Shown in pieces: positions 24,961 to 32,650 of a stretch of 41,102 nucleotides of DNA. The translations under genes and the position numbers were made by a program. Numbering within the stretch: position 1 is the stretch's first letter; every line of letters begins with the position of its first letter. The DNA comes from Lysinibacillus parviboronicapiens (GTDB taxonomy: Bacteria; Bacillota; Bacilli; Bacillales_A; Planococcaceae), in the NCBI RefSeq assembly GCF_003049575.1, contig NZ_PYWI01000031.1, positions 1-41,102 of the forward strand, read 5' to 3'. The notes beneath the pieces are model-generated. The model was not told the origin of the DNA. It was given only the letters and a program-made list of their open reading frames with translations, and did not search any database.

Positions 24961-24975
24961 AAATAATGGTTATCA
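24961..24975. promoter_or_regulatory. Weak Fur-box-like sequence
   Basis: AAATAATGGTTATCA matches 11-12 of 14 positions of the 7-1-7 Fur motif TGATAATNATTATCA. It lies far upstream of the likely promoter, and chance matches are common in A/T-rich DNA. Kept only because the transporter is of an iron-type family. Confidence 0.2.
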
Positions 24976-24997
24976 ATGGAATTTAAAAAAATGTCAA

Positions 24998-25039
24998 AAA
25001 ACTCCTTAAAAATGGGAATTTCCACTTTTAAGGAGTTTT
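24998..25039 (-). terminator. Intrinsic terminator of the GNAT-EamA unit
   Basis: AAAACTCCTTAAAA (24998-25011) pairs with TTTTAAGGAGTTTT (25026-25039); a T-run follows on the minus strand. A second stem, GCCTGATT/AATCAGGC (25111-25153), overlaps the EamA stop codon. The rest of 24842-25147 holds only the operator and promoter described separately. Confidence 0.85.
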
Positions 25040-25147
25040 GTATTTCTGACAATGAAAGGGATATGAAACCCCACACCCAAGTTTATTTTAATCTTCCTAC
25101 GAAAGTCACTGCCTGATTTACAATCACTTTTTGAACTTTAATGTTAA

Positions 25148-26065
25148 TCAGGCGCTTCCAGGCTCAAAAGTACTTTTCTTGTGACGTAGCTGAGCAAGTA
25201 TTGTCGGAAGCATCATACCTAAAATGACAAGAACAATACCGATTACTTGTAAAAAGGTGAGCGGTTCATGTAAAACAATTACGGAAACTGTCACAGCAAC
25301 AGGTAATTCGATTGCACTTAAAATGGAGGCAAGGCCCCCACCAACTTTTGGCACAGCAATAGAAAATAAATAAATCGGTAAAATAATACCGAAAAGTCCG
25401 AGAGCTAGTCCAAACTTCCATAAACCTTCAGTAAATAATTTTCCGTTCCATGCAATTTCAGGACTTAAGAAAATACTAATCATGATGAGTGCAACGAAGG
25501 AAACAATCAATACACGCGCTGTGGTTGTCACACCTTCAACAGGGCGAGAGTTAAACTGAATAAAGCAAGCAAAAGTAAATGCAGCAGCAAAGCCGAATAT
25601 CCAACCTTGAATCGCAATACCGCTTAAATCTACATTCAATATACCAGCAGCTAAAATTGTCCCAGCAAATAGGACAATGAGGGAAATCACTTCAGGTCGA
25701 CTTGGCCAACGTTTATGAAGTGCACAATCCAACAATAAGCCAATCCACGTAAATTGGAAGAGCATTACAACTGCAAGAGATGCAGGTAAATATTTCAATG
25801 ATTCACCATACACAATACCTGTAATACCGGTAAATATCCCGGCACTAACCATAATCAATAAGCCTTTTTTCGAAATCTTTGGTACCTGTCTTTGCGTAAC
25901 TATAAAGATAGTCGCAACCAACATAAAGCCAATAATATATTGACTAGATACCGCCTCTGCTGACGTAAAGCCATGCAACATTGCTACTTTAACGATTGTT
26001 GATAGAATTCCGTAGCTACTTGATGCGATGACTATCAAGAGAGGATAGAGTAAATTAGTTTTCAT
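25148..26065 (-). CDS. EamA/DMT-family permease
   Basis: This 305-residue membrane protein has ten hydrophobic helices in two EamA repeats (first ~8-140, second ~152-288, e.g. GGGLASILSAIELPVAVTVSVIVLHEPLTFLQVIGIVLVILG). Members export or import metabolites such as amino acids or nucleosides; the substrate here is unknown. It starts about 18 bases after the GNAT gene, with AGGATGTGA overlapping that gene's end, so the two are co-transcribed. A strong terminator follows. Confidence 0.9.
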   Translation of the reverse strand: MKTNLLYPLLIVIASSSYGILSTIVKVAMLHGFTSAEAVSSQYIIGFMLVATIFIVTQRQVPKISKKGLLIMVSAGIFTGITGIVYGESLKYLPASLAVVMLFQFTWIGLLLDCALHKRWPSRPEVISLIVLFAGTILAAGILNVDLSGIAIQGWIFGFAAAFTFACFIQFNSRPVEGVTTTARVLIVSFVALIMISIFLSPEIAWNGKLFTEGLWKFGLALGLFGIILPIYLFSIAVPKVGGGLASILSAIELPVAVTVSVIVLHEPLTFLQVIGIVLVILGMMLPTILAQLRHKKSTFEPGSA

Positions 26066-26083
26066 GCTATTTTATGTCACATC

Positions 26084-26647
26084 CTAAATCTGTTTCACCA
26101 TATGATGAAAGGGTTCGTCGATTATAGACCATGGCTCTGTAATAACAAATCCCATACGTTCATATAAACGACGAGCGTCTTCTTTTTGCGTTTCAACATT
26201 TAATGATAACTTTTTAAAATTATATTTTTTCGTCTGTTCTTCAGCAAATTGTAATAATAATGTGCCGATTCCTTTTCCACGAGCCTCAGGTGCCACACAA
26301 ACTGTATCTATATAGTATTCATCTTCATGAGCCTCTTTATCGATGACAATACTTGGCGCATTTTTTGCTTCAAGCCACTTTACAAGATTTACGTCCATGT
26401 CAATGGCTTGTGCACCGTTATAATAAACAAGAATGCCTAAGACCTGTTCATGTTCTACAGCAACAAAAGTATTTAAATAGGAATGGCGGTTATCTTCTCG
26501 TTTGAAAAGTACTATAAGTGCTTGCTCAACAGCCTCTGGTGTTTGTTCACCAGTTAAACGGTTTGCGATATCACCAATAGCATCAATAATTAATGGTACA
26601 ACCGCATGGGCATCCTGTGGTTGCGCTTGTCGAATTGAAATACTCAT
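26084..26647 (-). CDS. GNAT-family N-acetyltransferase
   Basis: This 187-residue cytosolic enzyme starts at the ATG at 26647 (MSISIRQAQPQDA), the standard GNAT beginning; a longer frame from 26701 is not supported by a ribosome site. The acetyl-CoA-binding motif A VCVAPEARGKGIGTLLLQFA and motif B LNVETQKEDARRLYERMGF are clear. The acceptor is unknown. The first gene of a two-gene unit with the EamA permease, which hints that both act on the same metabolite, but this is only context. Confidence 0.9.
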   Translation of the reverse strand: MSISIRQAQPQDAHAVVPLIIDAIGDIANRLTGEQTPEAVEQALIVLFKREDNRHSYLNTFVAVEHEQVLGILVYYNGAQAIDMDVNLVKWLEAKNAPSIVIDKEAHEDEYYIDTVCVAPEARGKGIGTLLLQFAEEQTKKYNFKKLSLNVETQKEDARRLYERMGFVITEPWSIIDEPFHHMVKQI

Positions 26648-26825
26648 CTTCAAAATCCCTACCTTTCTATAGGCAAGTATAACAAAGATAGAGGATGTCA
26701 CAAACTTTTGAAATATTCACTACTTTATGGAAGGAATCTTTCAGTATTTTTCCGAAAGTTTAAAACTTTATATGAAATCAAGTTTCGTGTTAATCTAAAA
26801 TGAACAGACTTTCGGGAGGACAACA

Positions 26826-27773
26826 ATGACAAAGGAAGATAAGGATTTTATTTTAGTCTATGGTGACGCTTTTATTGACTATATTGCAGATGATGTAACG
26901 AACACATCTTTTACTAAATATATGGGTGGTGCGACAGTAAACGTAGCTGCTGGCATTAGCCGTATCGGTGCACCCTCTGCACTGATTACAATAACGGGAG
27001 ATGACGAAACTTCGCAATTCGTCCGAGACGGCCTTGTAAAAGAAGGGGTAAGCCTAGATTATGCGGTATTTGACCCAGCGAAGCGTGTCAGTGGGGTTTA
27101 TGTACATTTAACAGAAGCATGTGAGCGCATTTTCAAGGACTATGTTGATGAGACACCAGATTTACAAGTAGAGGCAAGCCAATTAAATGAAGCAGCTTTT
27201 AAACACGCTTCAGCATTAATTGTGTGTTCAGGTACTATGTTTCATCCTACTGCCTTGACAACAACTCGCTCTGCAGTCGATATGGCGAAGGATAGAGGAG
27301 CAATAATCGCAATGGACGCCAATATTCGTCCATTACGTTGGAGCAGCGAAGAAATTTGCCGCGAGACCATTACTTCATTTTTCGAAAATGTCGATATTTT
27401 AAAAGTAACGGATGATGAGCTGTTTTTCTTAACTGAAACAACTTCAATAGATGAAGGGATTCAGCAATTAGACAGTTATTTAGTACCCATCGTTTTAGTA
27501 ACAGTAGGTGAAGAGGGCACATACGCAGTATTGAACGGCGAGGTTATCCATGTACCAACAGAAAAGGTTGTGCCAGTAGATACAACAGGTGCAGGTGACG
27601 CCTTTATGGCGGGAGTATTACGAGATGTACATTACAATGGCTTACCAACGACTGAGGATGAGCTTGTGCGCTGTGTTAGTTTTGGCAATAAGTTAGGTGC
27701 CTTAGCAGCAACAAAGGCAGGCGCATTAACAGCTCTGCCATACTATGATGATATAAAGCATTTGTTAAAGTAG
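26826..27773 (+). CDS. PfkB-family carbohydrate kinase (fructokinase/ribokinase-like)
   Basis: This 315-residue kinase has the N-terminal GG motif YMGGATVNVAAGISRIG and the C-terminal PfkB signature DTTGAGDAFMAGVL, whose Asp258 is the catalytic base. GGGAGG precedes the ATG. It phosphorylates a sugar or nucleoside hydroxyl with ATP in the cytosol; the exact substrate cannot be read. A 7-1-7 palindrome AAAGTTT-A-AAACTTT (26755-26769) lies ~55 bases upstream and could be an operator. A phosphatase-like gene follows after 17 bases, so kinase and phosphatase are co-expressed. Confidence 0.92.
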   Translation: MTKEDKDFILVYGDAFIDYIADDVTNTSFTKYMGGATVNVAAGISRIGAPSALITITGDDETSQFVRDGLVKEGVSLDYAVFDPAKRVSGVYVHLTEACERIFKDYVDETPDLQVEASQLNEAAFKHASALIVCSGTMFHPTALTTTRSAVDMAKDRGAIIAMDANIRPLRWSSEEICRETITSFFENVDILKVTDDELFFLTETTSIDEGIQQLDSYLVPIVLVTVGEEGTYAVLNGEVIHVPTEKVVPVDTTGAGDAFMAGVLRDVHYNGLPTTEDELVRCVSFGNKLGALAATKAGALTALPYYDDIKHLLK

Positions 27774-27790
27774 TAGTTTGGAGCGTGCAG

Positions 27791-28225
27791 ATGATGGAAA
27801 AAAACTATGATGTGTTAGTAAAAGATCGGCTTTATTTTGGTGGCGCAAAGGATGCAGAGGCGGCATTTGCAAATGAATCAGTTGATGTCGTAATTGATGT
27901 TCGGGTTAATGGATTATCTACTGAGGAACAAGTAAAAGTGAACTATACGTACAAGCATTTACCGATTGCAGATGAAGAAGAAGAAGTGGCATCATCCATT
28001 GAAAAGGTTGCACAAGAAATTGTTACAACCTATGAAGCCGGTCAGAAGGTATACTTCCATTGCGGTAGTGGCGGCGGACGAGCGGGTGTAGCAGCAACGG
28101 CTGTATTAATGGAGCTAGGCTTGGCGAGTACTTTAGAGGAAGCGGAGCAAGCTGTGAAAAATGCCCGTTCACAAGTAACAATTCGACCAAATATGGCGAA
28201 GGCTTTAACGAAATTGTATAAATAA
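27791..28225 (+). CDS. Dual-specificity/tyrosine phosphatase-like protein
   Basis: This 144-residue protein starts at ATG 27791, seven bases after GGAG; a GTG at 27785 is less likely. It carries the CX5R phosphatase loop VYFHCGSGGGRAGVAA with Cys91 and Arg97, and an upstream LPIADEEEE whose Asp61 could be the general acid. The overall pattern fits the DSP/PTP superfamily, small bacterial type. It is co-transcribed with a PfkB kinase, suggesting a role in removing phosphate from the kinase product or a side product (metabolite repair), or an unrelated protein target. Strong terminators follow. Confidence 0.82.
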   Translation: MMEKNYDVLVKDRLYFGGAKDAEAAFANESVDVVIDVRVNGLSTEEQVKVNYTYKHLPIADEEEEVASSIEKVAQEIVTTYEAGQKVYFHCGSGGGRAGVAATAVLMELGLASTLEEAEQAVKNARSQVTIRPNMAKALTKLYK

Positions 28226-28229
28226 AACA

Positions 28230-28265
28230 AAAAGAGGTACCAACCTTAGCTTTGGTATATCTTTT
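28230..28265 (+). terminator. Intrinsic terminator after the phosphatase gene
   Basis: AAAAGAGGTACCAA pairs with TTGGTATATCTTTT with one mismatch and one G-T pair, giving a stem flanked by A and T runs. Confidence 0.75.
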
Positions 28266-28267
28266 CA

Positions 28268-28316
28268 GACTGTAGACTAACTTTCGAAGAAATTTGAGTT
28301 GGCCTACAGTCTTTTT
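28268..28316 (+). terminator. Second intrinsic terminator
   Basis: GACTGTAG (28268-28275) pairs with CTACAGTC (28304-28311); the stem extends to about 15 bp with one mismatch and is followed by TTTTTCTTTTT. Two stops in a row insulate the exporter operon downstream. Confidence 0.85.
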
Positions 28317-28336
28317 CTTTTTGAATAAAATAGTAA

Positions 28337-28384
28337 GAAACCGTTGATTTCTGCTTCAAGCGCCCTTTACGCAGGCACGGCTCC
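28337..28384 (-). repeat. Possible degenerate dispersed intergenic repeat
   Basis: On the minus strand the segment with GCCTGCGTAAAGGGCGC and GAAGCAGAAATCAACG resembles the short GCGGAAAGCG...GCGGAAATCAAC element I remember as frequent between genes in Bacillus-related genomes. This copy looks decayed. The remaining 28385-28472 bases show nothing else recognisable. Confidence 0.35.
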
Positions 28385-28472
28385 AACTAATTTTTGTGGT
28401 AGGTGTTGATGCAAGTATTTTTCTTTAAACTTACAGAAATTCTATGCTCAAGTGATTTTATCATGAAGTTTT

Positions 28473-28497
28473 TTTGTTCTATACATATTAGAACAAA
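28473..28497. promoter_or_regulatory. Variant GntR operator, distal copy
   Basis: TTTGTTCTA-N7-TAGAACAAA is a perfect 9-bp inverted repeat with the same 7-base spacer as the gntR operator but a T-C-T-A inner end. It lies 26 bp before the second copy, giving tandem sites. Confidence 0.6.
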
Positions 28498-28498
28498 G

Positions 28499-28523
28499 TT
28501 TGTTATAGTTATATTATAACAAA
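28499..28523. promoter_or_regulatory. GntR operator before the yxlEFG-like operon
   Basis: TTTGTTATA-N7-TATAACAAA has exactly the same half-sites and spacer length as the operator at 7684-7708. It ends 16 bases before the first start codon, overlapping any promoter there, as expected for a repressor site. Confidence 0.72.
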
Positions 28524-28539
28524 GAATGAGGTGGTTTGT

Positions 28540-28743
28540 ATGTTGGAGGAGTTAGCTAAAATTCCTTGGGCCGTAATTGCGCCATTGATTCTGGTTCAAA
28601 TTATTTTAATGATAGTAGCACTTATCGATTTACGTAAAATTCATGAAACGAATGGCCCGAAAATTTTATGGGTTTTTATTATTCTGTTTGTCAATCTACT
28701 TGGCCCAATTGCTTACTTTATAGTTGGGAGAAAGCAATCATGA
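28540..28743 (+). CDS. Small two-helix membrane protein, PLDc_N/YxlE-like
   Basis: This 67-residue protein starts at ATG 28540 after GAGGTGG (the GTG at 28531 lies within that site). Two hydrophobic helices (~10-28 and ~43-62) flank DLRKIHETNGPKILW, and it ends GPIAYFIVGRKQS, matching the PLD N-terminal-like domain of B. subtilis YxlE. It overlaps the ABC ATPase gene by four bases (ATGA). In B. subtilis the yxlEFG genes follow sigY and its anti-sigma genes; here sigma-factor genes are absent and GntR-type operators precede it. Confidence 0.8.
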   Translation: MLEELAKIPWAVIAPLILVQIILMIVALIDLRKIHETNGPKILWVFIILFVNLLGPIAYFIVGRKQS

Positions 28744-29633
28744 CGACAATACTACAGGTAACAGGGCTGACAAAGCGCTTTGCAGAGAAAACAGTTGTAG
28801 ATGCAATCAGTTTTACGTTAGAGGAATATACCTCAACAGCATTGATTGGACCGAATGGTGCAGGTAAGACAACGACTTTATCGATGTTAACGGGCTTATT
28901 AAAGCCAACAATCGGTAACGTAGAGCTATCAGGTGTAGATTTGCGTGCAAACATTGGTTTTTTGCCACAATACCCGCAGTTTCATCCTTGGTTAAGTGCA
29001 CTAGAGTTTACAGAAATGGCTGCGAGGCTAAATGGTGTGCCTAGTAAAAAAGCAAAAGTAGATGCTCAAAAAACACTAGAGTTTGTGGGTCTAGAGAACG
29101 CTTTAAATAAAAAAATCGCGACTTTTTCAGGTGGTATGAAGCAACGCCTTGGTATTTCCCAGGCAATTGTGCATAAGCCTAAATTACTTTTACTGGATGA
29201 ACCCGTATCTGCATTAGACCCAGTTGGGCGTAGAGAAGTTTTAGATTTGTTGAAAGGTTTACAACAAGAGACAACAATTTTATATTCAACGCACATTTTA
29301 AATGATGCTGAAGAAATGACAGACCAATTATTATTTTTACGTGATGGAAAGCTTGTGGAGCAAGGAACATTGCGCGAGGTGAGGCAACGTTTTGATGAGC
29401 CTCGTTATGTAGTAGAATTTAGTACTGAAGAAGAGGCGCGACTTTTTGCTAGTCATTCAGAGCTTTTTGGTAAAGCACAAGGATGCTATGTATTTGTAGA
29501 TATTCAGGAGGAAGAACCGACTATGCAGCAGTTACTGCAACAACTTAGTGCTTGTCCCTATAACGTACGAAAAGTAGCACGGCAAACGGCATCACTGGAG
29601 GAAATTTTTATGAAGGTGGCGAAAAGGGTATGA
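28740..29633 (+). CDS. ABC transporter ATPase, YxlF-like
   Basis: This 297-residue ATPase starts at ATG 28740, overlapping the previous stop. It has Walker A GPNGAGKTT (37-45), signature FSGGMKQRLGISQAI, Walker B KLLLLDEPVSALDPVGR and the H-loop ILYSTHI. The layout, with a ~70-residue C-terminal tail, is typical of exporters of the BcrA/NatA/YxlF type (drug, bacitracin or peptide resistance). It pairs with the permease that overlaps its end by four bases. Substrate unknown. Confidence 0.92.
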   Translation: MTTILQVTGLTKRFAEKTVVDAISFTLEEYTSTALIGPNGAGKTTTLSMLTGLLKPTIGNVELSGVDLRANIGFLPQYPQFHPWLSALEFTEMAARLNGVPSKKAKVDAQKTLEFVGLENALNKKIATFSGGMKQRLGISQAIVHKPKLLLLDEPVSALDPVGRREVLDLLKGLQQETTILYSTHILNDAEEMTDQLLFLRDGKLVEQGTLREVRQRFDEPRYVVEFSTEEEARLFASHSELFGKAQGCYVFVDIQEEEPTMQQLLQQLSACPYNVRKVARQTASLEEIFMKVAKRV

Positions 29634-30412
29634 ATGGCTTTAGCGTACTTCTTCAAAAGGAATTTAGGGAGGCTTGGCGTAGTTGGAAGTTTTTATGGAT
29701 ACCACTGGTTTTCGCGCTGCTGGGTATGACTGATCCTTTGACAAACTACTACATGATGGATATTTTATCGGCTGTCGGTAATGTACCTGAAGGTTTTGAA
29801 ATGTTAATGCCAGAATTGGGACCCGCTGATTTATTGCAGGCGTCAATTGGACAGTTTCAGACGATTGGGCTCCTTGTACTGATGGCTTCGTTTGTCGGTA
29901 CTATTAGTAAAGAGCGAGCGAATGGAATGGCTACCTTAATGTATGTGCGACCAATTTCGTTTCGCGCATACTTTATGAGTAAATTTGTTGTCATGAGCAC
30001 TGTTGGTTTCATTAGCATCGTTGCTGGTTATTCGGCAAGTGTTTACTATATAGCTGTGTTATATGGAACATTTGAAGGAGCTACTTTGATAGCAAGTATT
30101 GGCACGTATTTTGTATGGCTATTATTTGTATTTGCAGTAACGTTGATGATGAGTGCTACATTTACATCCGTAGTTGCAACAGCAGGTGCATTTGTCATTA
30201 TTTTTGTTGGGCAAATTATGGTTGCATTTGTTGGCGTATTTTGGACAGTAACACCATGGAAACTTCCGACATATGGCGTACAGTTGATTCGTGGCACAAT
30301 GGAGATGTCTGATTACTGGTGGAGTTTAGCTGTTACATTGGTAATTACGATAGTTTGTATGAACATTGGCGTTTTGACAATGAAGAAAAATGTAGCAATG
30401 ACAAAAATTTAA
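29630..30412 (+). CDS. ABC-2 type permease, YxlG-like
   Basis: This 260-residue protein has six predicted transmembrane helices, a large external loop after the first, and the ABC-2 segment ISKERANGMATLMYVRPISFRAYFMSKFVVM. Its start overlaps the ATPase stop (ATGA), so production is coupled. It forms the membrane part of the exporter. A terminator follows about 115 bases later. Confidence 0.9.
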   Translation: MNGFSVLLQKEFREAWRSWKFLWIPLVFALLGMTDPLTNYYMMDILSAVGNVPEGFEMLMPELGPADLLQASIGQFQTIGLLVLMASFVGTISKERANGMATLMYVRPISFRAYFMSKFVVMSTVGFISIVAGYSASVYYIAVLYGTFEGATLIASIGTYFVWLLFVFAVTLMMSATFTSVVATAGAFVIIFVGQIMVAFVGVFWTVTPWKLPTYGVQLIRGTMEMSDYWWSLAVTLVITIVCMNIGVLTMKKNVAMTKI

Positions 30413-30526
30413 CCTAAGCTTTTTAAATGGCGGAGCACAAGCAGATAGAAATGAAGAGACTAATTACTGCGATTCAGATTCTATTATCACGCTGAGTTTA
30501 CAGAATTGTAGATTGTTCTAGAAAAC

Positions 30527-30557
30527 AAAACCGAGTGCGCTTATTGCATTCGGTTTT
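30527..30557 (+). terminator. Intrinsic terminator of the yxlEFG-like operon
   Basis: AAAACCGAGTGC (30527-30538) pairs with GCATTCGGTTTT (30546-30557) with one G-T pair. The flanking A and T runs make it bidirectional, so it may also stop the deaminase relic's transcript. Confidence 0.85.
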
Positions 30558-30574
30558 GCTGTTATGGTTAATCA

Positions 30575-30950
30575 TTATCCGACAGAGAGAATAATCGATT
30601 GACAGGAGAGTCGGATAGAGAGTCTACCGGCAATGGCGAAGTCATCCATAAAGCCTGCATCGATTGAGGAATGTTTTCCCGCTGTACAATATAATAAATT
30701 TGTTACATTTTTGCCCATTTTGCTGCTGTGTGGCACATAAGGCAAGACTGTGCACTTGCATATAAGATACAATCTGATAAGTTTGGTGTCTTATTTTATG
30801 CGAAAGATTCACTGGGCTAGCAATCTGTACACCATCTTTTAGGATAATGGCGCTGTACGGCTTTCCACCATCTGCAACATTGTCTGTAGCGAGTTTTGTC
30901 AATGCTTCCAGCACAGATAAATGTTCTGTCAAAGCTAATAACGTGATTTG
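30575..30950 (-). pseudogene. Remnant of a nucleoside/guanine deaminase gene
   Basis: One frame (from about 30950 down to ~30805) reads like a cytidine/guanine-deaminase start: ALTKLATDNVADGGKPYSAI then ILKDGVQIASPVN. The C-terminal end of such an enzyme (LLYCTAGKHSSIDAGF, MDDFAIAG) continues in a different frame, ending at the stop at 30575. The zinc-site motifs HAE and PCxxC are missing between them. This points to at least one frameshift plus an internal deletion. No intact copy is in the window. The rest of 30413-31064 has only the terminator. Confidence 0.6.
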
Positions 30951-31064
30951 TGTGACGTACGCTAACTACTCCTCTTGGAATATCCATAACTTAGGAATAT
31001 AATGTAGCTATAACTCGATATTTGTCAAATAACTCAAAAATATAAGATTTTAATAGGAAGATAG

Positions 31065-31778
31065 GTGACAAGATTGGTTACACAAAATTCCGATCGGTTT
31101 CTTACAGCCTTTAATCGCATTGATCATAGGCTACGGGATATCGTTGGTGCGAAGGATTTTATGCCTTTTTACCGTCTTATAGATCAAGCAAAGAAGAAGG
31201 ATGTATTAGTCCGTAAATATGAAGATGATTTACGTTCCTATGCAGATTTACGCAATGCCATTGTCCATCATCGTACGTCCATGGAATATGTAATCGCTGA
31301 ACCTCATGTAGATGTGGTAGAACGAATTGAATATATGGATGCTACGCTTGCCAAGCCGACACTTGTCGGTCAAATGTTTCGGAAAAAAGTACATGTTTTT
31401 CAAGAAAGGGACTCATTAAAGCATGTATTAAAAGTCATTCGTACTCGTAAATTTACACAGTTTCCGGTGTATCATAAAGATCAATTCAAAGGTCTTATCA
31501 CAACGGTAGGGATTGCAAACTGGCTTGCCACGATGATGGGAGGAAATCAAATACCAAAGCAGGTACCTACCTTACATGACATATTATTGCATGAAAAAAA
31601 TAGAGTGAATTACAAATTTGTGAGTCGATACATAACGATATATGAAGCTGAGGAGATTTTTAAGCAGGGGGTCGAACGGGGGCGCCGTTTTGAGGCACTT
31701 TTAATAACGGAGCATGGAAAAGCACAACAAAAATTAATGGGTATTGTGACACCTTTAGACATTATGAAAGTAGATTAA
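31065..31778 (+). CDS. HEPN-like/CBS-pair protein
   Basis: This is a 237-residue cytosolic protein. The N-terminal ~95 residues are helical, with YADLRNAIVHHR at 59-70, fitting the HEPN motif R-N-x3-H (Arg63, Asn64, His68), common in RNA-cutting or nucleotide-binding helical domains. Residues ~102-235 hold two CBS motifs (VGQMFRKKVHVFQERDSL, then KGLITTVGIANWL; and KLMGIVTPLDIMKVD), which usually bind adenine nucleotides. The GTG at 31065 lies four bases after AGGAAG; a TTG at 31074 is possible. It stands alone, with no antitoxin-like partner. A nucleotide-controlled RNase or sensor role is inference. Confidence 0.75.
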   Translation: MTRLVTQNSDRFLTAFNRIDHRLRDIVGAKDFMPFYRLIDQAKKKDVLVRKYEDDLRSYADLRNAIVHHRTSMEYVIAEPHVDVVERIEYMDATLAKPTLVGQMFRKKVHVFQERDSLKHVLKVIRTRKFTQFPVYHKDQFKGLITTVGIANWLATMMGGNQIPKQVPTLHDILLHEKNRVNYKFVSRYITIYEAEEIFKQGVERGRRFEALLITEHGKAQQKLMGIVTPLDIMKVD

Positions 31779-31784
31779 GCAAAA

Positions 31785-31823
31785 CGGGACAAGCTATTAA
31801 GGGCTTGCTTGTCTCGCTTTGTC
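31785..31823. terminator. Intrinsic terminator between convergent genes
   Basis: CGGGACAAGC (31785-31794) pairs with GCTTGTCTCG (31807-31816) followed by CTTTGTCTTTT. Its right arm lies inside the end of the DUF421 gene. Confidence 0.7.
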
Positions 31824-32516
31824 TTTTAGGCTGATATATAAGGAGCCCGTTGTTTGAACCTGAGCAAAAAAGACATCTTCCACCGATTGGACATTTTGTT
31901 TCTTTAGCTTTTTCATGAGCCATTCTTCGGTTAATTCAAGTTCAACTAAATTTTCATAAATGAGCTGACCATCTGATACCACTTCTGTTGGCAAATAAGT
32001 AGGTGGTGAAATATCGGCTTTAACATCTTGTTTCGTAGCCGGTTGTTCAGAAGTTCTTTGTAGCACGCTAAGTTTACCGTTTGTTTCAAGCAGTGCATAT
32101 TGCACATCTTGAACAGAAAAAATGGATTGTTCCCGTAGCATCATTGTTAGCTCATCCATATGCAACCGATTTTTCTTCAATCCTGATTCTAAAATAAGAC
32201 CATTTTGGACAACAATAGTTGGTTTGTCATCAACGAGTACACGGGCTTTTTTCGATTTAATGGTAATGATAGTCATTAAATAAGTTAAAACACTCCACCA
32301 AATAAGAGAGATGATACCATCTAAAAAAGGGGTTTCGTGCTGTGAGGCTATTTCTGATGCAATCGATCCAAATGTAATCCCTGTGATGTAATGGAAAAAT
32401 GTCAATTGCCCAAGTTGCTTTTTACCAAGTATACGGGCCAAAATAAGTAACGCAAAGAATGAAAGTGTAGTACGAAGAATCATTTCCCAAAAGTTCGCAT
32501 GAAAGAAACTATCCAT
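31797..32516 (-). CDS. DUF421 (YetF/YcaP-like) membrane protein
   Basis: This 239-residue protein has three N-terminal transmembrane helices (~10-28, ~38-55, ~65-85) and a cytosolic C-terminal DUF421 domain (LVDDKPTIVVQNGLILESGLKKNRLHMDEL). The ILARILGKKQLGQLTFFHYITGITFGSIAS segment is the family hallmark. AAGGAG precedes the ATG. Several paralogues are common in spore formers; their exact role is unsettled. It is divergent from the MFS transporter gene across ~60 bases. Confidence 0.9.
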   Translation of the reverse strand: MDSFFHANFWEMILRTTLSFFALLILARILGKKQLGQLTFFHYITGITFGSIASEIASQHETPFLDGIISLIWWSVLTYLMTIITIKSKKARVLVDDKPTIVVQNGLILESGLKKNRLHMDELTMMLREQSIFSVQDVQYALLETNGKLSVLQRTSEQPATKQDVKADISPPTYLPTEVVSDGQLIYENLVELELTEEWLMKKLKKQNVQSVEDVFFAQVQTTGSLYISLKDKARQASP

Positions 32517-32575
32517 ACATTAATCAACTCCTTTTACAGCTGTCGTTGCATAGCTTGTGCAAAAGGAGAGATTGT

Positions 32576-32650
32576 ATGCGACAATCACTAACAATAAGAA
32601 AGTTTAGAAAGTGTGATGACGGTTATGAACAGACAAATAGGGAATTTTAA
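32576..32650 (+). CDS. Candidate 24-residue leader peptide overlapping the MFS start
   Basis: An ATG at 32576 sits five bases after a strong AAGGAGAG and opens a 24-codon frame (MRQSLTIRKFRKCDDGYEQT, then NREF, stop TAA 32648-32650). It overlaps the first ~11 codons of the MFS gene in another frame. The MFS gene itself has a poor ribosome site. This suggests translational coupling or attenuation, as seen for some drug-resistance genes. A GATTGT-N5-ACAATC repeat (32570-32586) overlaps its start. Conservation is untested. Confidence 0.4.
   Translation: MRQSLTIRKFRKCDDGYEQTNREF

Noticed and set aside
24961..24975. Fur box as evidence that the ABC transporter carries iron
   Set aside because: The match is partial, lies far from the promoter, and A/T-rich DNA gives many such matches. 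Listed only as a low-confidence site.
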